Of a DNA stretch of 64,000 bases, positions 36,036 through 46,827 are shown piece by piece. Source of the DNA: Streptomyces sp. NP-1717 (lineage in GTDB: Bacteria > Actinomycetota > Actinomycetes > Streptomycetales > Streptomycetaceae); contig NZ_JAAPBF010000013.1 of assembly GCF_022695985.1 (NCBI RefSeq), positions 1-64,000 of the forward strand, in the 5' to 3' direction. The position numbers and the translations under genes are program-made. Each line of letters opens with the position of its first letter. Position 1 is the first letter of the stretch. Under the pieces are notes generated by a model. That model saw only the letters and a program-made list of their open reading frames with translations. It had not been told where the DNA came from and made no database searches.

Positions 36036-37328
36036 TCAGTTCCAGGTTCGCGCGCGCAGCGGAAGGGCCGAGTCGCCCGACTCCCGGGGCCGTACCGCCA
36101 GGATCTGGTTGACGCCGATCCTGTTGTGCTCGAAGGACAGCGCCGAGGCGGCCATGTAGAGGCGCCACACGCGGGCGCGGCCGGGTGAGGTGAGCCGGAC
36201 CGCCTCGGGCCAGTGCCGCTCCAGGTTCCGCACCCACTGACGGAGCGTCAGCGCGTAGTGCTCGCGCAGGGCCTCGACGTCCCTCACCTCGAAGCCCGCC
36301 TCCTCCAGCGTGCCGACGGTGCGCCCGAGCGGGGCCAGTTCGCCGTCGGGGAAGACGTACGCGTCGATGAAGTCGTCGATGCGGTACTCGGATTCGTCCC
36401 GCTCGGGACGGCGCGCGATCTGGTGGTTGAGCAGCCGGCCGCCGGGCTTGAGGAGGGCGAAGAGGTCGTCGGCGTACTCGCGGTAGCGGACCGAGCCGAC
36501 GTGTTCGGCCATGCCGATGGACGAGACGGCGTCGTACGGGCCGTCCTTGACGTCCCGGTAGTCCTGGACCCGGATCTCGATCCGGTCGGTCAGGCCCTCG
36601 TCCGCGATGCGCTTGCGGGCGTACGCGGCCTGTTCGCGGGAGAGCGTGACCCCGGTGACCTGGACGCCGTACTCGCGCGCCGCGTGGATGGCCATGGAGC
36701 CCCAGCCGCAGCCGACGTCGAGCAGCCGCTCGCCCTCCCTCAGCCCGAGCTTGCGGCAGACGAGGTCGAGCTTGTCGCGCTGCGCGGACTCCAGCGTGGC
36801 GCCGGGCTCCTCGAAGTAGGCGCACGAGTAGACCATCGACGGCCCGAGGACCATCTCGTAGAAGTCGTTGCCCACGTCGTAGTGGTGGCTGATCGCCGCC
36901 CGGTCGCGGTTCCTGGTGTGCAGGGCGCCGCTTCTGCGCCGTACTTCCTCGGGCGGCGGCGGGGGCGGCGGCCAGGGCCCGGCGATCTCCATGAGGCCCT
37001 TGGCGGCGGCGCGCATCCGCGGGTCGCGCAGCGGGTGCACCGCGTCCTTGGCGTCGGCGCCGCGCTCCCAGAGGAGTCCGGCGATCAGTGACAGGGCCGC
37101 GTACAGATCGCCGTCGATGTCGATCTCGCCGGCCACCCAGCCGCGGGCCAGCCCCAGCTCTCCCGGCTTCCACAGCAGACGGCGCAGCGCCCTGCGGTGC
37201 CGGACGACGAGTGTCGGCGCGCCCGGCGGGCCCGACTCGCTGCCGTCCCAGGCCCGGATGCGTACGGGGAGGGGGCCTCCCAGCAGTTCCTCGGCGAGAG
37301 TGGTCAGCCGCAGTGCGGCGTCGGCCAT
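36036..37328 (-). CDS. cfa: Cyclopropane-fatty-acyl-phospholipid synthase
   Basis: A 430-residue SAM-dependent enzyme that adds a methylene bridge to unsaturated chains of membrane phospholipids. The C-terminal methyltransferase core has motif I LLDVGCGWGSMA (near 200), the substrate/bicarbonate-region segment HYDVGNDFYEMVLGPSMVYSCAYF, and SSIGMAEHVG. The N-terminal 100 residues are the usual lipid-binding domain. A PPPPPPP stretch links the two parts. GGAGG precedes the ATG at 37328. It is monocistronic. Confidence 0.93.
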   Translation of the reverse strand: MADAALRLTTLAEELLGGPLPVRIRAWDGSESGPPGAPTLVVRHRRALRRLLWKPGELGLARGWVAGEIDIDGDLYAALSLIAGLLWERGADAKDAVHPLRDPRMRAAAKGLMEIAGPWPPPPPPPEEVRRRSGALHTRNRDRAAISHHYDVGNDFYEMVLGPSMVYSCAYFEEPGATLESAQRDKLDLVCRKLGLREGERLLDVGCGWGSMAIHAAREYGVQVTGVTLSREQAAYARKRIADEGLTDRIEIRVQDYRDVKDGPYDAVSSIGMAEHVGSVRYREYADDLFALLKPGGRLLNHQIARRPERDESEYRIDDFIDAYVFPDGELAPLGRTVGTLEEAGFEVRDVEALREHYALTLRQWVRNLERHWPEAVRLTSPGRARVWRLYMAASALSFEHNRIGVNQILAVRPRESGDSALPLRARTWN

Positions 37329-37521
37329 GGCGCACACCTCCGTGAAAGGGGATCCCAGAAATGCTCAACTCACACGTGAACACCGCCGACGGGGTGTCGC
37401 ACTCCCGGCGGCGCGCAATGGGTGGGCAAAGATAGCTGCACAGGCCATGGATTTTGTACCGACTTCTACCGATGCGCACCCTTACCTGTTATGTCGTACC
37501 CATCTTCTGGCCGGGCGCACG

Positions 37522-37563
37522 CGAAAGGGCCGCCCGCACCACGGATGGCGGGCGGCCCTTTCG
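37522..37563 (-). terminator. Terminator after ndh
   Basis: CGAAAGGGCCGCCCGC (37522-37537) pairs perfectly with 37548-37563 around a 10-base loop, 20 bases past the ndh stop. It ends in AAAG/CTTT, giving a short T-run on the minus strand. Confidence 0.85.
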
Positions 37564-37583
37564 GGTCTGCGGGGAGCGCGCGG

Positions 37584-39020
37584 TCAGGAGGCCTTGGCGC
37601 TCGTCCCGGCCTCGGCCTTCACCTTCTCCGAGTCCGGCTCCGAGCCGGATCCGGACTTCGGCGCGACGGCGGCCCGACCCGCCGGGGCGGGCTTGGCGGC
37701 CTCGTAGAACTCCTCGCGCGGTGTCTCCATCGCGCCGAGCGAGACGACCTCGCGCTTGAGGAACGCCGAGAGCGTCCAGTCGGCGAAGACGCGGATCTTG
37801 CGGTTCCAGGTCGGCATCGCCATGCCGTGGTAGCCGCGGTGCATGTACCAGGCCAGCCGGCCACGGAACTTGATCTTCATCTTGCCGACGACGATCATCG
37901 CGACGCCCTTGTGCATGCCGAGACCGGCGACCGCGCCCTTGTTCGCGTGGCTGTACTCCTGCTGCGGGAAGCCGCGCAGACCGGAGATCACGTTGTCGCC
38001 GAGGACCTTCGACTGACGCAGCGCGTGCTGGGCGTTCGGCGGGCACCAGGCGTTCTCGACACCGGCCTTGCGGGCGGCCATGTCCGGGATCTGGGCGTTG
38101 TCGCCGGCGGCCCAGATGTAGTCGGTGCCCCGCACCTGGAGCTTGGCGTCGGTGTCGACGTGTCCGCGCGGCCCGAGCGGCAGACCGTAGCGGGCGAGCG
38201 CCGGGTTGGGCTTGACGCCCGCGGTCCACACGATCGTGTTGGAGTCGACCTCCAGGCCGTTGCCCAGCACGACACGGCCGTCGACGCAGGACTCCATGCC
38301 GGTCTTGAGGTAGACCTCGACGCCGCGGCTCTCCAGGTGCTCCTTGCCCCAGGAGCCCAGCTTCGGGCCGACCTCGGGAAGGATCTTGTCGGCGACGTCG
38401 ACGAGCAGGAAGCGCATGTCCTCGCGCTTGACGTTCGTGTAGTACTTCGCGGCGTCGCGCGCCAGGTCCTCGACCTCACCGACGGTCTCGGCGCCGGCGA
38501 AACCGCCGCCGACGAAGACGAAGGTCAGCGCCTTGCGGCGGACGTCCTCGTCGGTCGTGGAGTCGGCCTTGTCGAGCTGTTCGAGCACGTGGTTCCGCAG
38601 GCCGATGGCCTCCTCGATGCCCTTCATGCCGATGCCCTGCTCGGCGAGGCCGGGGATCGGGAAGGTACGGGAGACGGCGCCGAGCGCGACGATCAGATAG
38701 TCGAAGGGCAGCTCATAGGCCTCACCGACGAGCGGGGAGACCGTGGCGACCTTGCGGTCCTGGTCGATGGTCGTGACCCGGCCGGTGAGCACCTCAGCCT
38801 TGGGCAGCACGCGTCGCAGCGGTACGACGACGTGCCGGGGCGAGATGTTTCCGGCGGCGGCTTCGGGGAGGAAGGGCTGGTACGTCATGTACGAGCGGGG
38901 GTCGACGACGGTGACCGTCGCCTCCCCGTAGCGCATCTTCTTCAGAATGCGACGAGCTGCGTACAGGCCTACGTACCCTCCGCCTACAACAAGGATCCTG
39001 GGACGCTCCGTGGTGCTCAT
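37584..39020 (-). CDS. ndh: Type II NADH:quinone oxidoreductase
   Basis: A 478-residue, non-proton-pumping NADH dehydrogenase at the inner face of the membrane. Two dinucleotide folds are clear: FAD at the N-terminus (VVGGGYVGLYAA) and NADH at about 170 (FVGGGFAGAETVGE); IWAAGDNAQIP near 300 completes the FAD site. The C-terminal amphipathic region MHRGYHGMAMP and an acidic/lysine tail of about 40 residues are consistent with membrane association. The start ATG at 39020 is the family start. A Rex-like operator lies 35 bases upstream, pointing to control by NADH/NAD+ ratio. Confidence 0.94.
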   Translation of the reverse strand: MSTTERPRILVVGGGYVGLYAARRILKKMRYGEATVTVVDPRSYMTYQPFLPEAAAGNISPRHVVVPLRRVLPKAEVLTGRVTTIDQDRKVATVSPLVGEAYELPFDYLIVALGAVSRTFPIPGLAEQGIGMKGIEEAIGLRNHVLEQLDKADSTTDEDVRRKALTFVFVGGGFAGAETVGEVEDLARDAAKYYTNVKREDMRFLLVDVADKILPEVGPKLGSWGKEHLESRGVEVYLKTGMESCVDGRVVLGNGLEVDSNTIVWTAGVKPNPALARYGLPLGPRGHVDTDAKLQVRGTDYIWAAGDNAQIPDMAARKAGVENAWCPPNAQHALRQSKVLGDNVISGLRGFPQQEYSHANKGAVAGLGMHKGVAMIVVGKMKIKFRGRLAWYMHRGYHGMAMPTWNRKIRVFADWTLSAFLKREVVSLGAMETPREEFYEAAKPAPAGRAAVAPKSGSGSEPDSEKVKAEAGTSAKAS

Positions 39021-39054
39021 GCCATCGAGTATCCACCTGCCCAGGAGGGGGTGC

Positions 39055-39072
39055 TCGTGAGCCCCTTCACAA
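39055..39072. promoter_or_regulatory. Rex-type operator 35 bases before ndh
   Basis: TCGTGAG-CCCC-TTCACAA matches the Rex operator TTGTGAA-N4-TTCACAA at 12 of 14 symmetric positions. It sits within a larger hairpin-forming repeat (GGGGGTGCT... AGCACCCCC, about 39047-39080). From memory, ndh is among Rex-controlled respiratory genes in S. coelicolor. Confidence 0.65.
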
Positions 39073-39327
39073 GCACCCCCCATACCTCTGCTACACTGCG
39101 CGGCCCGCTTGATCCACCCCCTGGTCCCGCAGGCGGACCAGAGGGTGTCGCGGGACCTTCCGCACCCCTCGTGAGCTGGCCGTTGAGAGGTCCGACGGTG
39201 GTGGACCACACGGTGGTTCACACGCCCGCAACACGGCCGGTACGGCCCGTTGACCGGCCGTTCGCAGGCCCCGGACCGGTGCCGGCGGCCCCCGGAGAGT
39301 GATGTGCGCCCAACCCGGCGTTTTTCC

Positions 39328-39345
39328 TTGTGAAGAACTTCACGA
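39328..39345. promoter_or_regulatory. Second Rex-type site upstream of ndh
   Basis: TTGTGAA-GAAC-TTCACGA matches the Rex consensus at 13 of 14 positions. It lies about 310 bases from the ndh start and about 100 bases past the ppx stop. The rest of the region 39021-39442 has no convincing gene. Confidence 0.6.
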
Positions 39346-39442
39346 ACTTGGTTCCGGGATGTGGCGCAGAGAGCCCGTAAGACCCCCGTAAAGACGCTCG
39401 GGGAGCCCTGGAAGGCCCCCGCGACAGCCTCCCGTCACCCGC

Positions 39443-40369
39443 TCAGGCGATCGACCAGCCGATGCCGTCGAGAATGTCGTGTTCGCTCACGACGACCTCC
39501 TGCGCACCGGTCCGCTCCATGACCGTGAGCAGGATCAGCGCACCCGTCACGATCACGTCCACCCGGCCCGGATGCATGACCGGGATCGTCGCGCGCTCGG
39601 CGTGGGTGGAGCACAGCAGCGTCGTGGTGATCTCCCGGACCACCTCGAAGGGGATGCGCGAGTGGTGGATCGCCTCCGAGTCGTACGCCGTCAGACCCAG
39701 CGCGATCGCCGCGACCGTGGTGACGGAGCCGGCGAGGCCCACGAGGGTGCGGGCCTCGCCGAACGGGACGTCCCGCGCCGCGGTGTCGAGGGCGGCGGAG
39801 ATGTCCGCGCGCAGGGCGGTGATGTCGGCGGGGGTGGCCGGGTCGGCCGGACGGTGCCGTTCGGTCAGCCGTACACAGCCGATGTCGACCGAGCGGGCCG
39901 CCGAGACCCGGTCGCTTCCGACCACGAACTCGGTGGAGCCGCCGCCGATGTCCACGACCAGGTACGGCTTCTCCAGGTCGGCGCGGCCGGCCAGCTCCTT
40001 CGTGGCCCCGGTGAAGGAGAACTCCGCCTCCTGGTCGCCGGTGATCACCTCGGGTTCGACACCGAGGATGTCGAGGACGCCGCGCACGAACACGTCGCGG
40101 TTCTCGGCGTCGCGGGAGGCGGAGGTGGCCACGAAGCGGACCCGCTCCACCCCGTGTTCCTTGATGACGGCGGCGTACTCGCGGCAGGCCGCGAAGGTGC
40201 GCTCCAGCGCCTCGGGGGCGAGCCGGCGCGTCCGGTCGACGTCCTGGCCGAGCCGCACGATCGTCATCCGCCGGTCCAGGTCGACGAGTTCGCCGGTGGC
40301 GGGGTCGGCGTCGGCCACCAGGAGCCGGATGGAGTTCGTACCGCAGTCGATCGCCGCGACCCTGGTCAT
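39443..40369 (-). CDS. ppx: Ppx/GppA family phosphatase
   Basis: A 308-residue ASKHA-fold phosphatase hydrolysing polyphosphate or pppGpp. The N-terminal AAIDCGTNSIRLLVAD is phosphate loop 1, FVATSASRDAENR follows, DIGGGSTEFVV is loop 2, and GLAGSVTTVAAI the third. It is the short, two-domain actinobacterial form without the C-terminal HD-like domain. Its ATG overlaps the DUF501 stop (ATGA). It is last in the eno, ftsB-like, DUF501, ppx row. Confidence 0.92.
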   Translation of the reverse strand: MTRVAAIDCGTNSIRLLVADADPATGELVDLDRRMTIVRLGQDVDRTRRLAPEALERTFAACREYAAVIKEHGVERVRFVATSASRDAENRDVFVRGVLDILGVEPEVITGDQEAEFSFTGATKELAGRADLEKPYLVVDIGGGSTEFVVGSDRVSAARSVDIGCVRLTERHRPADPATPADITALRADISAALDTAARDVPFGEARTLVGLAGSVTTVAAIALGLTAYDSEAIHHSRIPFEVVREITTTLLCSTHAERATIPVMHPGRVDVIVTGALILLTVMERTGAQEVVVSEHDILDGIGWSIA

Positions 40370-40914
40370 ACGGTCTCTCCCTCGGCGGGTTCGTCGTTTG
40401 TGAACGGGATCACACAGGGGCCCTTGCGCCACCACTCGGGCAGCATCGCCAGCGCCTCGTCACCCAGCGGGTTGACTCCCGGGCCCGCCGCGAGCGAGTG
40501 GCCGACCAGGACGTGCAGGCACTTCACCCGGTCCGGCATACCGCCCGCGCTCGGGAAGCCCGCCAGCAGCTCGATCGCGTCGCGGCGCGCGAGGTAGTCC
40601 TCGTGGGCCTTGCGGTACGCGGCGGCCAACTCGGGGTCGGACGCGAGGCGTTCGGACATCTCCTTCATGACGCCGTTCGCCTCCAGCGTGCCGATGGCCG
40701 AGGCCGCGCGGGGGCAGGTCAGGTAGTAGAGCGTCGGGAACGGCGTGCCGTCCGGCAGCCGCGGGGCGGTCTCCACCACATCGGGCTGCCCGCAGGGGCA
40801 GCGGTGCGCGATGGCGCGCAGACCGCGCGGGGGCCGGCCGAGCTGCTGCCTGAACGCCGCGACGTCCGCCTCGGTGGGTTCGGTGCGTGCGGTCTGCGGA
40901 GGGGGCGTTTCCAT
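40366..40914 (-). CDS. DUF501 protein
   Basis: A 182-residue protein of DUF501, which nearly always sits between ftsB/divIC and ppx in actinobacteria. Conserved features are the cysteine-containing HRCPCGQPDVVET, LYYLTCPRAASAIGTLEA and the late DRVKCLHVLVGHSLAAG. The four cysteines could bind metal. The function is unknown. It is 23 bases after the ftsB-like gene and coupled to ppx. Confidence 0.9.
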   Translation of the reverse strand: METPPPQTARTEPTEADVAAFRQQLGRPPRGLRAIAHRCPCGQPDVVETAPRLPDGTPFPTLYYLTCPRAASAIGTLEANGVMKEMSERLASDPELAAAYRKAHEDYLARRDAIELLAGFPSAGGMPDRVKCLHVLVGHSLAAGPGVNPLGDEALAMLPEWWRKGPCVIPFTNDEPAEGETV

Positions 40915-40937
40915 ACCTGCGTCGGTTTCCTTGGTGT

Positions 40938-41411
40938 CTATCTGTCCGTCCGGTCGGCGCTGTCGACGCCGTCCAGGAGATTGGAGTACCAGGGCCGGTC
41001 GGCCGCGCCCTGGTCGGTGCGGCGCTCCTCGGCCGCCCGGGGGTCGGACATGATGTAGCCGGTCTCCCCCGGCATCACGTAGTGCAGATGCTCGCGCGCC
41101 AGGCGCTGGATGTACGCGTCGTCCTGGAGGCGGGCCCTCTCGTCGCGCAGCTCCTCGACCCGCTGCCGGGCCTCGTGCGCCAGCCGCTGCTGCTCGGCGA
41201 TCTCGCCGCGCTGCGACACGTACTGCCGCATCGGGTAGGCGAGCGCCACGATCAGCGAGCAGACGACGAGCACGAGGAACGCGGCGCGTCCGGTGAGCCG
41301 GGAGCGGCGGGCCTGCCTGCGGGTCTGCGAGCGGTAGACCCGGGCGGCGGTCTGCTCGCCCAGAATCCTGATCTTGGTCGCGGTGGAGAACCGGTCCCGG
41401 TTCGCGGCCAT
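40938..41411 (-). CDS. FtsB/DivIC-type septum protein
   Basis: A 157-residue bitopic membrane protein: about 42 basic cytoplasmic residues, one membrane helix (FLVLVVCSLIVALAYPM), then a coiled coil (about 68-105: EIAEQQRLAHEARQRVEELRDERARL) and an extracellular tail containing EHLHYVMPGETGYI, the FtsB/DivIC motif. It acts with FtsL/FtsQ in the divisome. The start ATG at 41411 gives the usual length. It lies downstream of eno, but an inverted repeat separates them. Confidence 0.9.
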   Translation of the reverse strand: MAANRDRFSTATKIRILGEQTAARVYRSQTRRQARRSRLTGRAAFLVLVVCSLIVALAYPMRQYVSQRGEIAEQQRLAHEARQRVEELRDERARLQDDAYIQRLAREHLHYVMPGETGYIMSDPRAAEERRTDQGAADRPWYSNLLDGVDSADRTDR

Positions 41412-41477
41412 GGTCCCGCCTCCCTCAGAGGTGAGCGGGCCTCGTACCTCTGGTCCTGCCGTACTGCCTCTGTACGC

Positions 41478-41524
41478 GCGTACGTCCCCGGACACGGTAC
41501 GGGACCGGGGACGGGGACGTACGC
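41478..41524 (-). terminator. Inverted repeat after eno
   Basis: GCGTACGTCCCCG (41478-41490) pairs perfectly with CGGGGACGTACGC (41512-41524), enclosing 21 bases. It lies between the eno stop and the ftsB-like start and probably ends eno transcription in part. Confidence 0.65.
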
Positions 41525-41588
41525 ACGACTGGCGGTGCCGGACCGTGCCGCGGACCGGATCAGGTGCTCGCGGACCGGCCCGCGCGGA

Positions 41589-43828
<2,240 letters not shown>

Positions 43829-43835
43829 GCGTGAT

Positions 43836-44045
43836 CTCCTCACCGACGCCTGCGAGGTGAGCTGTCGGGTTCGGGCCAAGTGAGTTGCCCGGCCGTGCGG
43901 CCCGGGAACGTCTTCACGTCCCCCCGCGCACGGCTGCACCCCGAGCCGGCCGTGATGACCGGCACTTACCTGTGGGTCCCCCGCTCCTGCCTTCGGCGCT
44001 TGACGCGACGAGTACTCCCCCCGACCGACGGCAGGATTCGGCGTG
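43836..44045 (-). promoter_or_regulatory. ydaO-type c-di-AMP riboswitch before rpfA
   Basis: Read on the minus strand, the leader has the conserved ydaO segments in order: CGCCGAATCCTGCCG (44043-44029), GGGGGACCCACAGGTAAGTG (about 43983-43964), GGGGTGCAGC, and GGCCCGAACCCGACAGCTCACC followed by TCGCAGGCG (43878-43846). The 3' end of the aptamer abuts the GAGGAG ribosome site (43836-43841). CTCACC in the aptamer (43856-43861) can pair with GGTGAG (43839-43844), which overlaps that site. High c-di-AMP is expected to lower rpfA expression. Confidence 0.9.
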
Positions 44046-44093
44046 ACGGTCGACGGTGCCCGCGGTGCGAGCGGTTCAGACCGTAAACACAGA

Positions 44094-44128
44094 CATCCCG
44101 GATGTTCAAAGACGGAACATCCGGGATG
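44094..44128 (-). terminator. Terminator after rpfB
   Basis: CATCCCGGATGTTC (44094-44107) pairs perfectly with 44115-44128 around a 7-base loop. On the minus strand it is followed by TCTGTGTTT. It ends rpfB before the riboswitch leader of rpfA. The rest of 43829-44266 is the rpfA leader and promoter. Confidence 0.75.
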
Positions 44129-44266
44129 ATTCGCCCATCCTGCCCCGAGGAAACCTCTGTTTACGCAGGTCGGGCAGGGCCCGGGGTGAGCCGCCGGGCA
44201 GACCGTGTCAGTTGGGACGAAGAGACGCTTGTCTCACTTGCGCAGATGCGGACATAGCCCGCCTGA

Positions 44267-45232
44267 CTACCCCTGGTTCGCGGTGAGATCGAGGCTCTGG
44301 CCCGGCAGGATCAGATCGGCGTCGGCCCCCACGACCTCACGGTTCGCCTCGTAGAGGGCGGGCCAGCCGCCGTCCACCTTCTGCTCGTCGGCGATGGCCC
44401 ACAGATTGTCGCCGGAACGGACGGTGTACGAGCCGCCGTCGGCGGCGTCGTCGCGTGCCGAACCGTCACCCCGTGAGGCATGACGACCGCTTTCGCGCGC
44501 TTCACCGGACTTGCCCGGCTCGCCCGCTTCGGTCGACCCCTCCGCGCCGTCCGTGCCGTCCGCGTCCGCGCCCGCGTCCGCCTCGGCCGAGTCGCCCGAA
44601 CCGGCCGTCGCGCCGCTCTCGGGGGCCGGCTCGCCGCGGTGCTTGCCCTGGCCGGCACCGGCCTCGGTGCCCGCCTCCGCGCTCGACTCCCGCGTGGCGG
44701 GCTTCTCGGCCCCGGAGGCGGAGTCCCGGCCGAACTGCCCGGAAGGGGGCGTCGACTCGGGAGCGGCGGGAATGACGGCCGTCTCGCTCGGCTCGGGCTC
44801 CGCTTCCGCCTCGGGCTTCTGGGTGGCGTCGCCGGAGGACCCGCCGTCCGCGCCCGCGTCCGCGGTGAGGCCGGTGATCAGCGCGCACGTCGGCCACGCG
44901 GCCGGCCCCTGCGCGGCGAGGATCTTCTCCGCGACGGCTATCTGCTGGCTGCGACTGGCCTGGTCGGCGGTGGGGGCGTACGCCGTACCGCCGAAGTCGG
45001 CCCAGGTCTCCTGGGAGATCTGGAGTCCGCCGTAGTACCCGTTGCCGAGGTCGGCGCTCCACATGCCGCCGCTCTCGCACTCGGCGACCCGGTCCCAGGT
45101 GGTGGCGTCGGCCGCGCCGGCGCCGGTCGCGCCGAGCAGCGGGATGGCGATCGCCGAGCCTGTCACCCCTGCCGCGACGACAAGTGCGGGGGCCTGGCGG
45201 GGCCGACGGTGCCGGCCGTTCCCGGAGCGCAT
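44267..45232 (-). CDS. rpfB: Resuscitation-promoting factor with long linker and LysM
   Basis: A 321-residue secreted Rpf protein. The signal peptide ends near residue 42 (AGAADA). The Rpf domain (about 43-120) carries CESGGMWSADLGNGYYGG with the catalytic Glu. A low-complexity linker of about 145 residues, rich in Glu/Ala/Ser/Gly, precedes a C-terminal LysM (about 270-318: YTVRSGDNLWAIADE, then LILPGQSLDL). AAGGAAGG precedes the ATG at 45232. Unlike rpfA, its leader is short and shows no riboswitch. The pair likely arose by duplication. Confidence 0.93.
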   Translation of the reverse strand: MRSGNGRHRRPRQAPALVVAAGVTGSAIAIPLLGATGAGAADATTWDRVAECESGGMWSADLGNGYYGGLQISQETWADFGGTAYAPTADQASRSQQIAVAEKILAAQGPAAWPTCALITGLTADAGADGGSSGDATQKPEAEAEPEPSETAVIPAAPESTPPSGQFGRDSASGAEKPATRESSAEAGTEAGAGQGKHRGEPAPESGATAGSGDSAEADAGADADGTDGAEGSTEAGEPGKSGEARESGRHASRGDGSARDDAADGGSYTVRSGDNLWAIADEQKVDGGWPALYEANREVVGADADLILPGQSLDLTANQG

Positions 45233-45373
45233 GCGGTTGCCTTCCTTGAGACTGCTGAAACGTGAATTCCGAACACGTGACTGCTGAGACCGTCGTGAAC
45301 GTAGCGGTACTCGAACGTCTGTCACAAGTCGATGCAGCGGAGATCACGTGAAAGTCACAGTGCTGACGTCGCG

Positions 45374-46627
45374 TCAGTCACGCACCGCTGTGAACTGCAC
45401 CGGGAGCGTGCGCAGTCCCCGCATGATGAGCCCGCCACGCCACCGCAAATCGGATGGATCGACCGCAAGTCGCAAGTCGGGCAGGCGGGTCAGCAGGGTG
45501 CGGAGCGCGGTCTGCCCCTCCAGCCGGGCGAGGGGCGCGCCGAGGCAGTAGTGGATGCCGTGGCCGTACCCGAGGTGTTTGTTGTCACCGCGCGACAGGT
45601 CGAGCCGGTCCGGGTCGGCGAAGCGTTCCGGGTCGCGGTCGGCGGCGGCGAGTACGACGAGTACGGGGTCGCCCACCGCGACGCTCTGCCCGCCGAGTTC
45701 GACGGGCTCGGTGGCGTAGCGCCAGGTGGCCAGCTCCACCGGCCCGTCGTAGCGCAGCAGTTCCTCGATCCCGGTCGCGAGCAGCGCGCTCTCGCCGGCG
45801 TCGAGCGAGCGCTGGAGCCGGGCGCGCTGTTCGGGGTTGCGGAGCAGGGCGTATGTCCCGTTACCCACCAGATTCACGGTGGTCTCGAACCCCGCGAAGA
45901 GCAGGATGAACGCCATCGCGGCGGCCTCGTTCTCGGTGAGGTGCTCGCCGTCGTCGCTCGCCCGGATGAGGCCGGAGATCAGGTCGTCGCCGGGGGCGTC
46001 CCGCTTGCGGTGGATGAGTTCGGCGAGGTACCCGCGCATCTTCCTCACGGACCGCGCGACCCCGCCGCGCGGCCCGCCGCCGTGCCGGATCATCATCCCG
46101 GCCCAGTCGCGGAAGTCGTCCTGGTCCTCGCGCGGGACGCCGAGGAGGTCGCAGATCGCGTAGATGGGCAGCGGGAAGGCGAAGTCGTGGATGAGGTCGG
46201 CCTCCCCCTTCGCCGCGAAGGCGTCGATCAGTCCGTCCGTCAACTCCTGTACGCGGGGGGCGAATTCGGCCACCCGCCGGGGCGTGAACGCCTGCGAGAC
46301 CAGCCGCCGCAGCCGGGTGTGGTCGGGCGGGTCGATGTTCAGCAGGTGCGTCATCAACTCCGCGCCGCGCTCCCCCGGGATCCCCGTCTTCCCCTTCGCG
46401 TGCGCCTGCTCGGCGTGGTGCAGGGGGTTCTTGGACAGCCGGGGATCGGCGAGCGCGCGCCGGGCGTCCGCGTACCGCGTCACGAGCCACGCGTCGACCC
46501 CGCTGGGCAGCCGGGTGCGGTGCACGGGGGCGTGCTCGCGCAGCCAGGCGTAGGCGGGGTAGGGGTCGGTGGCGAACTCCCAGGTGAAGAGTTCGGGCGC
46601 GGCGTCGGCGGGTGGCGGGTTCTGCAT
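45374..46627 (-). CDS. Cytochrome P450 (CYP107-like)
   Basis: A 417-residue bacterial P450 with I-helix LLFAGFETTVNL, K-helix EELLRY (ExxR intact) and haem loop LGYGHGIHYCLG, in which the conserved Phe is Tyr. Overall similarity is to CYP107-type enzymes that hydroxylate macrolides and other secondary metabolites. No redox partner is adjacent. It is a single gene between rpfB and the Nudix gene; substrate unknown. Confidence 0.88.
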   Translation of the reverse strand: MQNPPPADAAPELFTWEFATDPYPAYAWLREHAPVHRTRLPSGVDAWLVTRYADARRALADPRLSKNPLHHAEQAHAKGKTGIPGERGAELMTHLLNIDPPDHTRLRRLVSQAFTPRRVAEFAPRVQELTDGLIDAFAAKGEADLIHDFAFPLPIYAICDLLGVPREDQDDFRDWAGMMIRHGGGPRGGVARSVRKMRGYLAELIHRKRDAPGDDLISGLIRASDDGEHLTENEAAAMAFILLFAGFETTVNLVGNGTYALLRNPEQRARLQRSLDAGESALLATGIEELLRYDGPVELATWRYATEPVELGGQSVAVGDPVLVVLAAADRDPERFADPDRLDLSRGDNKHLGYGHGIHYCLGAPLARLEGQTALRTLLTRLPDLRLAVDPSDLRWRGGLIMRGLRTLPVQFTAVRD

Positions 46628-46827
46628 GCGACGACCGTACGCAACCGGGCGCGCCCCGCCGCGTACGGGCCACGCTCACCGCTCCGGCCGAAGACGCCCT
46701 TCTCCAATCGCGGCAGCCACCGGCCCAGTTCGGCCGGCCACGCGGGAGTGCAGAGCTGCGGGCACAGCAGCAGTCCGATCCTCCCGCCCAGCGAGAGCGC
46801 GGGGTGGTCGGCCCGCGGCAGGGAGCC
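46628..46827 (-). pseudogene. In-frame open continuation after Nudix stop
   Basis: After the TAG of the Nudix gene, the same reading frame stays open to 46480. The part before the P450 start (GSLPRADHPALSLGGRIGLL, then LLCPQLCTPAWPAELGRWLP) has strong third-position G/C like real Streptomyces coding DNA. It may be a C-terminal extension lost by a nonsense change, or the end of a decayed gene. No start codon or ribosome site of its own is clear. Confidence 0.35.

Noticed and set aside
32977..37479. A 1500-codon open frame on the minus strand across the ABC permease and cfa
   Set aside because: It is a shadow: it runs antisense to the clear FtsX permease and in a different frame from cfa, with low-complexity Arg/Gly/Asp composition.
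39057..39302. Possible 81-codon gene starting GTG 39057 after GGAGG
   Set aside because: The ribosome-like site and start lie inside the Rex operator/hairpin before ndh, and the product is Pro/Thr-rich without a recognisable domain.
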